Shown piece by piece: positions 27,800 through 36,402 of a stretch of DNA of 37,275 nucleotides (position 1 is the stretch's first letter; each line of letters opens with the position of its first letter). A model generated the notes under the pieces. The model saw nothing but the letters and a program-made list of their open reading frames with translations. It searched no databases and was not told where the DNA came from. Source of the stretch: Pseudomonadota bacterium (GTDB lineage: Bacteria > Bdellovibrionota_B > Oligoflexia > Oligoflexales > Oligoflexaceae); the NCBI GenBank assembly GCA_004193325.1, contig SEDW01000003.1, positions 1 through 37,275 of the forward strand, read 5' to 3'. The translations under genes were made by a program, and so were the position numbers.

Positions 27800-28640
27800 C
27801 TGTGGAAAATAATGTTCTTAGAGGTTTTGGGTCTGAAGTTCATGGAGTCCGCCGAAGCGAAATCAAAAAAGCCCTCGATAGAATGATGAGACTAGAATAA
27901 TTCTTAGGTCGCAAGCTTGAACAGGTCGAGATCGTCAAAGGAAGTACCCCTATCGGTCACATGAAAAGCCTAATTTCACGCATGCCCTTGGTCGGATTGG
28001 AAGCTTTTCGAATAAAGCATGTCGCAGGCACATTTGAAATCTATCGATCCAATCTAGTCAAGCGATAAAAATAAAAAATAGTGCAATCGATCAAGAAAAT
28101 TGATGATGAACAGATCTTCGATATCATTCACAACTTAGTGTCTGATTGGCAAACGTATCGATTTAAACGCGCGCTGGTGAACTTATTGTTTATGTCTACG
28201 ATGCTAAAAAGGGAGACTTGATCTAGTTTCGCTGTGCAGTCTGCTTCCAGGATAAAGAAATCATAGCTTGGCATGCAGTGAGCACGGGAGTCACGGGTGC
28301 AATGACATCTTGACTCAATCCTTCGAAGCGAGGGCGCTAGCTTCAGAAGCTCTAAAGTGCGCACCAATTGGTTTAGCGACAACGAATCTTTTTACACGGC
28401 CCGAGACAGGATCGCCTTCGGAAAGTCTTAAGGGGAATAAATCTACACAACTGCCACTTGCAACCTTGAACGCAATAGGTTGGCAAAATCCCTCGGGTAC
28501 ACCTTTAAAAAAACTGCACCAAGCAAAAGATTTCAAGAGTGCAAAAGAAGCTATCCGAGTGGCTCGATGACTATGATAGAAATGTACCTTACAAACGTCT
28601 TACTAGGAAGTTTCGACTCTAAGATAAACTTGGTTTGTCG
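27800..28640 (+). pseudogene. IS2-like element relic (orfA and orfB remnants)
   Basis: Pieces in several frames follow the order of IS2 proteins. RLE-stop-FLGRKLEQVEIVKG matches the orfA coiled coil (ELQRLLGKKTMENELLK in IS2 as I recall it). DDEQIFDIIHNLVSDWQTYRF matches the [21 protein letters not shown] region of OrfB. CFQDKEIIAWHAVSTGVTGA matches CCDREALHWAVTTGG. WFSDNESFYTARD is the second catalytic Asp region, and LSEWLDDYDRNVPYKRL is near the C-terminus. Stops and shifts are numerous. No clear ends were found. Confidence 0.6.
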
Positions 28641-29094
28641 GTTCTCATGAGCAACACAAGGTGTAGCTGGCGGCGAATCTGGAAGGGGAAAGACCCTTAC
28701 CGAAATTTTATGCTTTCACTGAGAAAAATTGTTTTTTTCGTTTGGTCCGCTCAGTTTTTCCGCGAAAGAGTGGAACTTGTAGGATTTTGAGGCCTAGCGA
28801 TCACAAAGTAGAAGTCAGTTTGTTCGCTTTCCTAAAACACTTGGCTACTGGAAATACATAATGCGCTCTGACGATTCGACCGTAATTTAATCCAAATTGT
28901 TTAATACATCTGCGATTTCAAGCAATCCTCATTTTTTGCGAACTGGTATTTGATGAGAATATTTCAATGGTAGCGAAAGCCACATATGTCCACTCATATG
29001 CCAGGGATTTATTGCAATACTGGGTGTTGGTGCGGTTGCCTCGGGCCCGCCTGATATAGATCAGCCTGAGGATGAAAATATTTTTCTATCTGAA
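28641..29094. other. Intergenic, nothing recognised
   Basis: No gene seen. The stretch follows the IS2-like relic and is probably decayed DNA. Confidence 0.4.
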
Positions 29095-29394
29095 GTGCGG
29101 CTTCATATGTTCGTTGTAGGGCTACCATACTATACGTGTAATCGGAAGGAGTGGGTTGAGATAATGAAGCTTATGGGTCAGTCATTGATGAGGCAGGCGA
29201 TACGGTTGCCAGGGCACGAGAGTAGGTGGGGAGAAAGCCTTGCTATGGAGAATTCACATCTTAAACTATTGCAACTCAATCGTCATTTATTGCAGCCTTT
29301 TTCGCACTTACAATGTGAGCTAACGTCGTTAATGAAAGGTCGTCGAGCTCAAAATAGCGTTCACGAGCTCGTGCTGATTGATTGGTTTGGTTAG
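29095..29394 (+). CDS. Doubtful open frame, unknown
   Basis: Up to 99 residues from a GTG at 29095. The frame is open a further 130 bases upstream with no ATG. The sequence is moderately protein-like (HMFVVGLPYYTCNRKEWVEIMKLMGQSLMRQAIRLPG) but there is no ribosome site, no family match and its last 66 bases overlap the end of the hybrid kinase on the other strand. It may be a gene remnant. Confidence 0.25.
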   Translation: MRLHMFVVGLPYYTCNRKEWVEIMKLMGQSLMRQAIRLPGHESRWGESLAMENSHLKLLQLNRHLLQPFSHLQCELTSLMKGRRAQNSVHELVLIDWFG

Positions 29395-30945
29395 ATGGCC
29401 ATCGCAGCCTGCGAGTTTAGTTTTTTCACGTTCGGCGTTCATCGCGTGTGCGGTCAAGGCTAGGATAGGCTTGGTATAGCCAGTCGATCTTAAGCTTCTT
29501 ACGGCTTCATAACCGTCCACTACGGGCATTTGTATATCCATGAGAATCGCGTCATAGTCGTTAAGCGAGGCTTTTCGAATTGCTTCTTCTCCGTCAGTCG
29601 CACTGTCAACCTCGGCTCCGTTTTTCGAAAGGATTCTTCGAATCATAAATTGATTTTCTGGGGAATCTTCGGCTAATAGAATTCTCAAACCTTGCAAAGG
29701 AAGCTGCCGGCCGGAGCTTACTGTAAGAACAGGCGATAATGTCTCAGTCTTCGGAGCAAATTCAGCGGCTATACGGATCAAAAAAGTACTGCCATTTCCT
29801 TCCGAGCTCTCATGGATTGTAAGGTCGCCGCCGAGGCTTAACGCAAGTTTTTTGGATAACGCGAGCCCCAGGCCAGTTCCTCCGAACCGTCTGCTGGTGC
29901 TTTCGTCGGCTTGAATAAAAGGTTGAAAGAGAATCTCTTGCTGTTCGGCAGTCATGCCGATCCCGGAATCTTTCACGAAGATATAAATCTGAGCTTGATC
30001 AGACAGTTCTTCGTGCGTGACCGTGACCGAGATGTTCCCGGCAGTCGTAAATTTTATGGCGTTGCCGATCACATTCATCAGAATTTGGCGAATTCGTCCA
30101 GGATCGGTGAGTATTGACGGTGCACCAGAACGATCGTAGACATTGAGGGAGATGTCTTTTTGTTTCGCTTTTTCTCGGAAATTTTGCATCGTTTCAATAA
30201 TAATTTCGGAAACGATTACAGGAATTTTTTCAATTGTCAGCTGACCGGCTTCGATCTTAGATAAGTCCAATATATCATCGATGAGGACCGTCAGAGCTTT
30301 TCCATTGCGACTTATAACATCGAGAAAGTCGGTTCTTTCAGTGCTTTTTAGTGTCGGATCCTTTAACAAGTCGGAATAGCCAATTATTGCAGCCAATGGA
30401 GTGCGAATCTCATGACTCATATTTGCTAAGAATGCACTCTTGCTGTCACTGGCTGCTTGAGCATGGAGTGTCGCCTTAGCGAGTTCTTCATGCACGGATT
30501 CCAAGGTTCTATTCTTCATGGAGAGCGATGCAAGCTGTTCAAGCAGGGAACCTTGAAGTTTTAAATTGGAGAGAGACAATTCTCTCGTTTTAAGAAGGTT
30601 CGCAATGCGCTTTTTTATTTCGAAACTTGAGCAGGGGAGTTGTATGAGATCATCAAAATTGAGTTGAGAGCCTTGTAGTGGACGTAGGTCTGAGGTGACG
30701 CAGATAAGAGGTATAAACTCCTTAGTCTCATCGTTTCTATATCGATTGATGCTCGCGCTGTGTCTGGACCATTCCAATGGATCAACTATACAAAGGTCAA
30801 AGGTTAGGTTATTAAAATCTGCAGTAGCTGAATATTGAAGATCATATACTGCAGAAAAGTAATGTGAAAATATCTTCTGATTTTCTAAGTTCGACAAGAG
30901 AACCAGGATTGTGAGTCGTCGATCATTTGTTGCCGATAAGCTCAT
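29329..30945 (-). CDS. Hybrid sensor histidine kinase with N-terminal pseudo-receiver
   Basis: 538 residues from ATG 30945 (AGGAG ten bases upstream, inside the end of the KaiC-like gene). Residues about 8-120 look like a degenerate receiver fold (LTILVLLSN ... FDLCIVDPLEWS). A short coiled coil leads to the phosphoacceptor helix with His178 (FLANMSHEIRTPLAAIIGY), then a complete ATPase domain (NVIGNAIKFT, DSGIGM, GGTGLGLALSKKL) and a C-terminal receiver with Asp470 (ILMDIQMPVVDG) and Lys520 (LTKP). There is no membrane segment. It overlaps the KaiC-like gene by 23 bases, so the two are translationally coupled and probably act together, the KaiC-like ATPase feeding a signal to the kinase. Output target unknown. 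Confidence 0.94.
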   Translation of the reverse strand: MSLSATNDRRLTILVLLSNLENQKIFSHYFSAVYDLQYSATADFNNLTFDLCIVDPLEWSRHSASINRYRNDETKEFIPLICVTSDLRPLQGSQLNFDDLIQLPCSSFEIKKRIANLLKTRELSLSNLKLQGSLLEQLASLSMKNRTLESVHEELAKATLHAQAASDSKSAFLANMSHEIRTPLAAIIGYSDLLKDPTLKSTERTDFLDVISRNGKALTVLIDDILDLSKIEAGQLTIEKIPVIVSEIIIETMQNFREKAKQKDISLNVYDRSGAPSILTDPGRIRQILMNVIGNAIKFTTAGNISVTVTHEELSDQAQIYIFVKDSGIGMTAEQQEILFQPFIQADESTSRRFGGTGLGLALSKKLALSLGGDLTIHESSEGNGSTFLIRIAAEFAPKTETLSPVLTVSSGRQLPLQGLRILLAEDSPENQFMIRRILSKNGAEVDSATDGEEAIRKASLNDYDAILMDIQMPVVDGYEAVRSLRSTGYTKPILALTAHAMNAEREKTKLAGCDGHLTKPINQHELVNAILSSTTFH

Positions 30946-32392
30946 GGCTACTGATCTCCTGTTTCCATTCTGGAACACCCTGCAATATGCCTCGAAGATT
31001 TGTTAGTGGTTGGCCGAGTTTGATTCCAGAGCTGGTGATAGCAAATTCACGAATGTTGCGTTCAAAATCTCCTAGCCGCTTTTTCAAGACTCCGATAGCT
31101 TTCCTAAGTTCACCCTTGAGTTCTAGATAACGAATGAAGACGATATTATCAGCCATATAGCTGATGCCGATTTCCGTTGCACGGAAGTCTCCGGTAATAT
31201 TTTCAGTCTCGTTTATTGCAATAACGGTGACGCCCATATTTGTCAGATATTTGACAACGCTTCTTAACTGGGTCTGAATATCGCCTTCCACCGATAGTCT
31301 GTAGCCGGTAATACCGTCAAGGATCAGCATCTGAACGCCGTTTACCTCGACTTCTTCGCGTATGATCGAAGAGATTTGATCGGCAGAATAAAGGAGTGGT
31401 TCTATCGTGATGATATTCAAGTTCCTCGATTTAACCATTTCCTTTAAAGGAATTTGCACGGACTCTGCACGGTGAATGATAGAGTCGATCGACTCCTCAA
31501 AGCTCAACATCGATACCTTGGTGCCGTTTTTTGCTGCTTCTTTAGCAAATTGCAAAGCTAGAGTGGTTTTACCCACTCCCGCTGGACCCGAAAACAGAGT
31601 CACGGTGCCTTTTTCCAATCCACCGTTGAGAAGTCTGTCTATTTCCTCAATTCCGGAATGTATATGGACGGGGTCAAACGGCATTATATGTTCAGACGGC
31701 ACGAGCCTCGGAAACACTACTGCGCCTTTAGCAGTCAGCTTCAGCGTGTGTTTTCCCATGCGATAGTCGGAACCGCGAAATTTACAGATTTCCAAGGTTC
31801 GGAGACTACCCTCAAGCGTTAAGCTCAATACGGCATCACTCAAATACATAACGTCGTCATCCGGCATCATCGTAGTACTCTCGGAAGTGAAAAGCACTAT
31901 GCAGTCGAGTTCTAAAAGAAATCGGATGAATGAAACCAGCTGCTTTCTAAACTGATGAGCATCTATGCTAAGGTATCGGAGGTGCGATGTAGAATCGAGG
32001 AACACTCGTCGGGGTCTAAGGCTAGTAACACATTCGACGATTTTCTTTGTCATTGGATCGCGTTCGACTTCTGCAGCTGAGAATAAATCATAGGTTCGTG
32101 AACCTGAGAAGAATTTTGAGTCTGGACTTAGATCCAAAAACTCAATTCCGTCAACTGAAAGACCTATTTGTTCTGAATTTTCTGTAAGATCCCGGGCGGA
32201 CTCGCCCAGAGTGATATAAAGACATTTTTCGCCCTTTTTAACTCCATCGACCAGGAAATGCATTCCTACAGTCGTCTTACCAGTCCCTGGCCCACCGCGA
32301 ATGAGATATCCACGCGAATCAACGTAACCACCCATTAAGACTTCATCAAGACCTGCAATTCCGGACGATACGCGTTGTCTCACTGAGCTCAA
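30923..32392 (-). CDS. KaiC-like double-domain RecA-type ATPase
   Basis: 489 residues with two KaiC repeats. Domain 1 (about 5-235) has Walker A GGPGTGKT at 33-40 and Glu64 (ITLGES). Domain 2 (about 243-485) has Walker A GPAGVGKT at 269-276, the catalytic pair Glu299-Glu300 (SFEES) and Walker B MLILDG at 355-360. Aligned by eye with cyanobacterial KaiC, the phosphorylation triplet T426/S431/T432 becomes Thr406/Ser411/Tyr412. The start is TTG 32392 with AGGAG six bases upstream. No kaiA or kaiB is seen in the window. Such KaiC relatives in non-cyanobacteria are usually paired with histidine kinases, as here, and may act as signalling ATPases rather than a true clock. Confidence 0.95.
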   Translation of the reverse strand: MSSVRQRVSSGIAGLDEVLMGGYVDSRGYLIRGGPGTGKTTVGMHFLVDGVKKGEKCLYITLGESARDLTENSEQIGLSVDGIEFLDLSPDSKFFSGSRTYDLFSAAEVERDPMTKKIVECVTSLRPRRVFLDSTSHLRYLSIDAHQFRKQLVSFIRFLLELDCIVLFTSESTTMMPDDDVMYLSDAVLSLTLEGSLRTLEICKFRGSDYRMGKHTLKLTAKGAVVFPRLVPSEHIMPFDPVHIHSGIEEIDRLLNGGLEKGTVTLFSGPAGVGKTTLALQFAKEAAKNGTKVSMLSFEESIDSIIHRAESVQIPLKEMVKSRNLNIITIEPLLYSADQISSIIREEVEVNGVQMLILDGITGYRLSVEGDIQTQLRSVVKYLTNMGVTVIAINETENITGDFRATEIGISYMADNIVFIRYLELKGELRKAIGVLKKRLGDFERNIREFAITSSGIKLGQPLTNLRGILQGVPEWKQEISSHELIGNK

Positions 32393-32707
32393 GAAAGACT
32401 CCTGGGGGATGGCGGATGTTAATGAGCCCGCGGATGCGAAGAAGAACTTCGCGAAGTTAACGGGCGAATGTAGTCAAAAACTAGTACAAAAAAGACGTTT
32501 TCGCAATAAATTAACATAAGCTATTTGGATCGCCAAAGAGTAGAAATCCTAAAAATACTAGCATTTGCAGTGATATATGACTTTGGCTGTGTCGTGTTTT
32601 GCAGCATTTACTAAATCGTCCGACCTTTGCGTGAGAGCATCCTGAATTCATTTTTCGGTCTGAAGATCTTCTGCTCACATCGCTAACGCTTGAACAGTAT
32701 CAACTGC
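32393..32707. other. Leader/promoter region of the KaiC-kinase operon
   Basis: No gene. It contains the palindrome and hairpin listed separately and should hold the promoter of the leftward operon and the 3' end signals of the leftward 71-residue gene. Confidence 0.5.
32426..32465 (-). promoter_or_regulatory. Palindrome and hairpin upstream of the KaiC-like gene
   Basis: AACTTCGCGAAGTT (32445-32458) is a perfect 14-bp palindrome 53 bases before the TTG start. An overlapping hairpin GCGAAG (32436-32441) / CTTCGC (32447-32452), flanked by GCCCG / CGGGC, could form in the leader RNA. Either a regulator site or a leader structure is possible. Confidence 0.45.
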
Positions 32708-32923
32708 TCACTTGATGTAAAGAATCTCGTTTCCTTTCTTCACGTAGTCGCCAGACACGAAGGCTCGAGACAACTGCACGTGATTAATAACCAACTGAAC
32801 CGCTTGTGCCTCGGTCTCGGCTCTATATCGGATGAGTGTGGACGAAGGTGTATCAAGCCAGGCCATCCAAGATATAGCGCGTGAGTCGCCACTCAATACT
32901 GTCGAGATCCGATATTGCACCAC
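32708..32923 (-). CDS. Small conserved-looking protein, unknown (71 residues)
   Basis: The start is GTG 32923 with AAAGGAG seven to eight bases upstream, a strong site that argues for a real gene despite its size. The sequence (MVQYRISTVLSGDSRAISWM ... RYRAETEAQAVQLVINHVQ ... FVSGDYVKKGNEILYIK) suggests a compact alpha/beta protein with a helix AETEAQAVQLVINHV. No signal peptide or cysteines. It lies upstream of, and on the same strand as, the KaiC operon but over 300 bases away. Function unknown. Confidence 0.6.
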   Translation of the reverse strand: MVQYRISTVLSGDSRAISWMAWLDTPSSTLIRYRAETEAQAVQLVINHVQLSRAFVSGDYVKKGNEILYIK

Positions 32924-33077
32924 CTAACACTCCTTTTCAAAGATCGCCCGAAAGGGAGTTCTTATCAAATGCGATCATCCCACGAACACAGATAATTTTG
33001 TCACCTTTTCATTTCTATTTGCTTATTCCCCCAGGCACGAACGTTGCTAGCGAATGTTCATTATGGGGAGGGAGTTC

Positions 33078-33557
33078 ATGGAAGATAAAGGTGTCGAACA
33101 TTATTTGGCCTCGGATGCAGTGACATTCCTCGAAAAACAACACAGGCAGATCGAACAGCTGTTTGCCAACATAGAGAGCTTCAATCGGCAGCAGACCAAG
33201 CAGAAGTTCGCTATTTTCCTGGAGTTGGATGAGCTCACTAGACAGCATTCCAAGCTTGAGGAAGCCGTCTTTTATCCTTCTCTCGGGTTAGAGGACGAGT
33301 TGAGTCGCGCCGAAGATTTTGAGAACCATCATTTGATTTCGAAACTACTCTTCACCATACGAACTGGAGGTGAAAACCATCAGTTCTTTCATACAAACAT
33401 CATAATTCTCAAAGAAATCCTTCACCGTCATTTTATCAGAGAAGAATATGAATGTTTCCTTAAGGTCAGAAATCAATGCTCGGTTGAGAAACTGGTGAGA
33501 GTTGGATATAGGCTGAAATCGGAAGCGTATAAAATCTCGAGCGACCCTATCCACTAG
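33078..33557 (+). CDS. Hemerythrin-type (HHE) cation-binding protein 1
   Basis: 159 residues from ATG 33078, chosen because GGGAGG precedes it and the length then matches its two neighbours. It is a four-helix HHE protein: the first His in EKQHRQIEQL, then RQHSKLEEAVFYP, FENHHLISKLL and ILKEILHRHFIREE supply the His/Glu ligands of a di-iron site that can bind oxygen, NO or iron. It is most like the third copy at 34644 (shared TGG-x-x-H-x-x-FH-x-N and RHF-x-REE). In-line with the other two on the plus strand but each has its own ribosome site and gap. Confidence 0.88.
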   Translation: MEDKGVEHYLASDAVTFLEKQHRQIEQLFANIESFNRQQTKQKFAIFLELDELTRQHSKLEEAVFYPSLGLEDELSRAEDFENHHLISKLLFTIRTGGENHQFFHTNIIILKEILHRHFIREEYECFLKVRNQCSVEKLVRVGYRLKSEAYKISSDPIH

Positions 33558-33667
33558 CTCCAAGATTGACCGTTTCCATCTTACTGCTCGGTTTCTTGCG
33601 ATCATCCCGCGAAACGGCATGGTGTTTGCTTACTCATAACTGTCAGTAACTCACCCCCGGAGACATT

Positions 33668-34162
33668 ATGAAAAAGACGACTGCCAAGGCTAAAACTTCT
33701 CCCGTTGAAAACGAAGCGCCAGACGCGATCAAGTTTCTCGAGGCCCAGCATCGTGAAGTTGAAGATCTGTTTAAGAAGATGGAAGACTTGAGTGACAGGG
33801 CACATAGATCTCGTGGGGTAATCTTCGAAGAAATAGCGCATAAATTATCACATCATGCCAAGATCGAAGAATTGATATTCTATCCTGAAGGTAAAGAGGT
33901 AGACAAAGATCTTACCCTCGAGGCCTACGAGGAACACGATGTTGTAAAACAAATGATAGCCAAGATAAAGAGAACAGAGACTAGCGATGAGACTTACATG
34001 GCTAAGGTCACTGTTCTCAAAGAAGTGGTCGAACACCACGTGAAGGAAGAAGAAGAGGAGTATTTCCCCAAGACCAGAAAAGAGTTCGGTGACGAACATC
34101 TTAAGGAACTGGGTGCGAAGCTTAAGGCAAAATTTGACAAACTAGAGGCTAAGCAAGCTTAA
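33668..34162 (+). CDS. Hemerythrin-type (HHE) cation-binding protein 2
   Basis: 164 residues. ATG 33668 has GGAG five bases upstream. Di-iron ligand motifs are complete and the most canonical of the three: EAQHREVEDLF, LSHHAKIEELIFYPE, YEEHDVVKQM and VVEHHVKEEEEEYFPK. The N-terminus is Lys/Ala/Thr-rich (KKTTAKAKTSPVENEAPD), probably flexible, and the whole protein is very charged. Expected to bind iron and oxygen in the cytoplasm, for oxygen or redox response or iron handling. An intrinsic terminator follows at 34183. Confidence 0.93.
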   Translation: MKKTTAKAKTSPVENEAPDAIKFLEAQHREVEDLFKKMEDLSDRAHRSRGVIFEEIAHKLSHHAKIEELIFYPEGKEVDKDLTLEAYEEHDVVKQMIAKIKRTETSDETYMAKVTVLKEVVEHHVKEEEEEYFPKTRKEFGDEHLKELGAKLKAKFDKLEAKQA

Positions 34163-34182
34163 TTCTCTGTCTTTAATAGCAG

Positions 34183-34208
34183 GGATCACTGTTCCCAGTG
34201 GTCCTTTT
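34183..34208 (+). terminator. Intrinsic terminator after HHE protein 2
   Basis: Stem GGATCACTG / CAGTGGTCC (one G-T wobble), four-base loop, followed by TTTTATTT. It sits 20 bases after the stop, so the lipoprotein gene that follows probably has its own promoter or relies on readthrough. Confidence 0.8.
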
Positions 34209-34229
34209 ATTTCGATAAGGAGTTTAGTC

Positions 34230-34598
34230 ATGTTCATCCATAAGCCATTAAAATTATCATTCGGATTGACCCTTTCCCTTCTGGCTCTCAGCGCATGCGA
34301 GATGAAAGATCCTGTCAAGCGCACGCAGCCTTCTCCAAATCCAGATTATCCCGCGGGTGCCACACAGCCCGAAGGTGGCTCTGGCACTGTTCGAGACCAG
34401 CTGCCAGCTGGGGGCGCAGCCGCAACAGGCGGTGGAGTCACGAGTTCTAACACGAGTGCGGCCTCGGGCGCAGTGAGCAGCCCTGATCATTCGCCAGGAT
34501 CAACGCCCGGACCTGATGTTCCTACAACCGCGCAGCCTCAAGTGCCAGATACCAACGGTGGCAATGGTCCTGGTACTAGTAGCGAAAGACCGAAATAA
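34230..34598 (+). CDS. Small Pro/Gly/Ser/Thr-rich lipoprotein
   Basis: 122 residues. ATG 34230 has AAGGAG eight bases upstream. The signal peptide (KLSFGLTLSLLALSAC) ends in a lipobox with Cys23, so the mature protein of about 100 residues should be anchored by lipid. The mature part is low-complexity and disordered (QPSPNPDYPAGATQPEGG ... SSPDHSPGSTPGPDVP), typical of a surface or periplasmic linker with no enzymatic domain. It lies between two hemerythrin genes, which are cytoplasmic by sequence, so a functional link is uncertain. Confidence 0.85.
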   Translation: MFIHKPLKLSFGLTLSLLALSACEMKDPVKRTQPSPNPDYPAGATQPEGGSGTVRDQLPAGGAAATGGGVTSSNTSAASGAVSSPDHSPGSTPGPDVPTTAQPQVPDTNGGNGPGTSSERPK

Positions 34599-34643
34599 AC
34601 GAATTTTGTTTGAACACGAAGATGGAGATCGAGGAGTGTCGAC

Positions 34644-35126
34644 ATGAGCGAAGGATGTGATTCGAACTACAGTGAATCGTGCTTAAGCGACGCGATTACT
34701 TATCTCGAGTCCCAACATCGAGAGATAGAGCATCTGTTTGAGCTCATAGATGCAATTGACCGAGAGGATAGAGCAACTAAGTTTCAAGCCTTTCAACAGG
34801 CGGCTAAGTTGATTCTGAACCACTCGTGCATTGAGGAGAGATACTTCTTCCCACTCATTTCTTCGAGCAGCGATCCAGGGGTTATTGAAGACGACGAAAT
34901 TCATTATGTGATAAAGCGCTTGATATCAAACATTGAGACGGGTGGAGCTATCCATCCGTCTTTTCATGCCAACGTAACGATTCTCAAAGAAATCGTCTTG
35001 AGACATTTTAGTCGAGAAGAGACGTCAACCTTTGCGAAGATTCGCTCAAAGACCGAGACTGCGGTGTTAGTCGGGCTTGGCGCCAAGATCAAAGCGGAAT
35101 ATTGCAGGCTAGCTTTCCAATTCTAG
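34644..35126 (+). CDS. Hemerythrin-type (HHE) cation-binding protein 3
   Basis: 160 residues. ATG 34644 has GAGGAG seven bases upstream. HHE ligand motifs: ESQHREIEHLF, LNHSCIEERYFFP, DEIHYVIKRLI and VLRHFSREE. The region TGGAIHPSFHANVTILKEIVLRHFSREE parallels copy 1 far more than copy 2, so copies 1 and 3 are the closer pair. Its stop codon overlaps that of the convergent ferritin-like gene in a shared CTAG (35123-35126). Confidence 0.9.
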   Translation: MSEGCDSNYSESCLSDAITYLESQHREIEHLFELIDAIDREDRATKFQAFQQAAKLILNHSCIEERYFFPLISSSSDPGVIEDDEIHYVIKRLISNIETGGAIHPSFHANVTILKEIVLRHFSREETSTFAKIRSKTETAVLVGLGAKIKAEYCRLAFQF

Positions 35127-36349
35127 ACAGTCGCTAGGCGTTTACAGTTCTCCGCTAGCTTGGATTCAACTATTGCCTTGAGGTGGCGAGGAAGGGGATC
35201 GAGAGTTGTACGAATCTCTTCGAGGCGCTCGATGAGGAGGAATTTTTCGTTCGATCGCAGGGGAGGGAGAAAATGGCGATTGGTCGTGAATGTTGCACCT
35301 GCTTTTACAAGTGGATACTCTTCATTCGCATCAAGCCCACTCAAGTAGCTCCCCGTTATGGACAGGCATTTCATAAGATCAAACGTAAGTGATAAAATAG
35401 TGTTTCGATCGTCCTTTGTGCGGTCTTCTCCGGAATACAGCAAGGTGAGGGTTCGAAGCATGAGGTCATACAGAGCGTTTGCAATATCTAGTACCGCAGC
35501 TGCCTTGGGGGCATTGATCCATACAACGCTCTCGCTATCTACAGGCTTCCTCATAACCGGATTGCGAGCGCAGGCGTGTGCTGGAGAAAACTTAGGATTC
35601 AATTTTAGCGCCGTTTCATATTCCTTTTTGATTTTGCGGAATTTTTGAAAATGAGATATTTCGTTGAATGAAGACCCGCCTTCTCCTTCCTCGACAATTC
35701 TCTCGATTGCCTTCAGAGAAGATGCTTCGTCACGAATTGTATCCATACCTTCTAACGACACATCCTTGCCGTTGAGCTGAAGATTTTTGTTGCCGCAAAA
35801 AAGCTTTTCGGCGCCCATTTTCTCATTTAGAAAAGAAATGCCTTGCGTGATAGAGGTATAGAGATAGCTGACCGTGGAATAATCACCGCCATGAGTCATA
35901 AGGCTACTTTCGGGAGCCTCCCGAGTGTAATCCATATGCTCGTTTTGATCGCTATCCTCAATCTCACTATCAGACGATCGCTCCAGGAAGATGAAATGGT
36001 CTAAGGTGTCCTTGTTAAACGGAGCCAGTTCCATCACAAAATCGGCGGGAAAATATCCCGATTTGATGGGGAAATTCCCTCTAAAAAAATGGGCATTGCC
36101 GCCGATGGCAGTCGCGAGATTCGAGACGATTGCGAGGTGTGACATTTCCTGCACGCAGATGCTCATCAGGGTCTCACGCCAGTTTTTCACTAAAGAGAGT
36201 TCAGAGTCGCTGAGTCCTTCATCGTGTCCAGACTTGAGACTAAAAACAGCGTAGAGATAAAGACACATAAGATTGTGTTCTAGTTCGGCGGCTTCAGCCA
36301 ACACGCCAAGGAGTTGGTTTCTCGTTTCGATTTTGGGAAGCGCCGGCAT
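35123..36349 (-). CDS. Ferritin-like protein of the VioB/RebD (iminophenylpyruvate dimer synthase) domain type
   Basis: 408 residues from ATG 36349, chosen over 36391 because GAGGT lies about five bases before it. The N-terminal half is a ferritin-like four-helix domain with di-iron ligands: Glu24 followed by His25 (ELEHNLMCLYLYA), Glu68-x-x-His71 (QEMSHLAIVSNLATAIGG) and a later Glu-x-x-His (FNEISHFQKF). This is the PF12902 layout found in the indole-derived dimer synthases VioB/RebD, but no other pigment-pathway genes are present, so the substrate is unknown. The C-terminal half (about 290-408) is helical. It lies 53 bases downstream of the photolyase-like gene on the same strand, probably one operon. 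Confidence 0.85.
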   Translation of the reverse strand: MPALPKIETRNQLLGVLAEAAELEHNLMCLYLYAVFSLKSGHDEGLSDSELSLVKNWRETLMSICVQEMSHLAIVSNLATAIGGNAHFFRGNFPIKSGYFPADFVMELAPFNKDTLDHFIFLERSSDSEIEDSDQNEHMDYTREAPESSLMTHGGDYSTVSYLYTSITQGISFLNEKMGAEKLFCGNKNLQLNGKDVSLEGMDTIRDEASSLKAIERIVEEGEGGSSFNEISHFQKFRKIKKEYETALKLNPKFSPAHACARNPVMRKPVDSESVVWINAPKAAAVLDIANALYDLMLRTLTLLYSGEDRTKDDRNTILSLTFDLMKCLSITGSYLSGLDANEEYPLVKAGATFTTNRHFLPPLRSNEKFLLIERLEEIRTTLDPLPRHLKAIVESKLAENCKRLATV

Positions 36350-36402
36350 CTTTGACCTCAGAATGTTATCTTTTGTAAAGAATAGACTCACTGCAGTCCG
36401 AA

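Noticed and set aside
34257-34490. Cys/Arg-rich minus-strand frame in the small lipoprotein
   Set aside because: It is a shadow of a Pro/Gly/Ser-rich low-complexity coding region that has a signal peptide and strong ribosome site on the plus strand.
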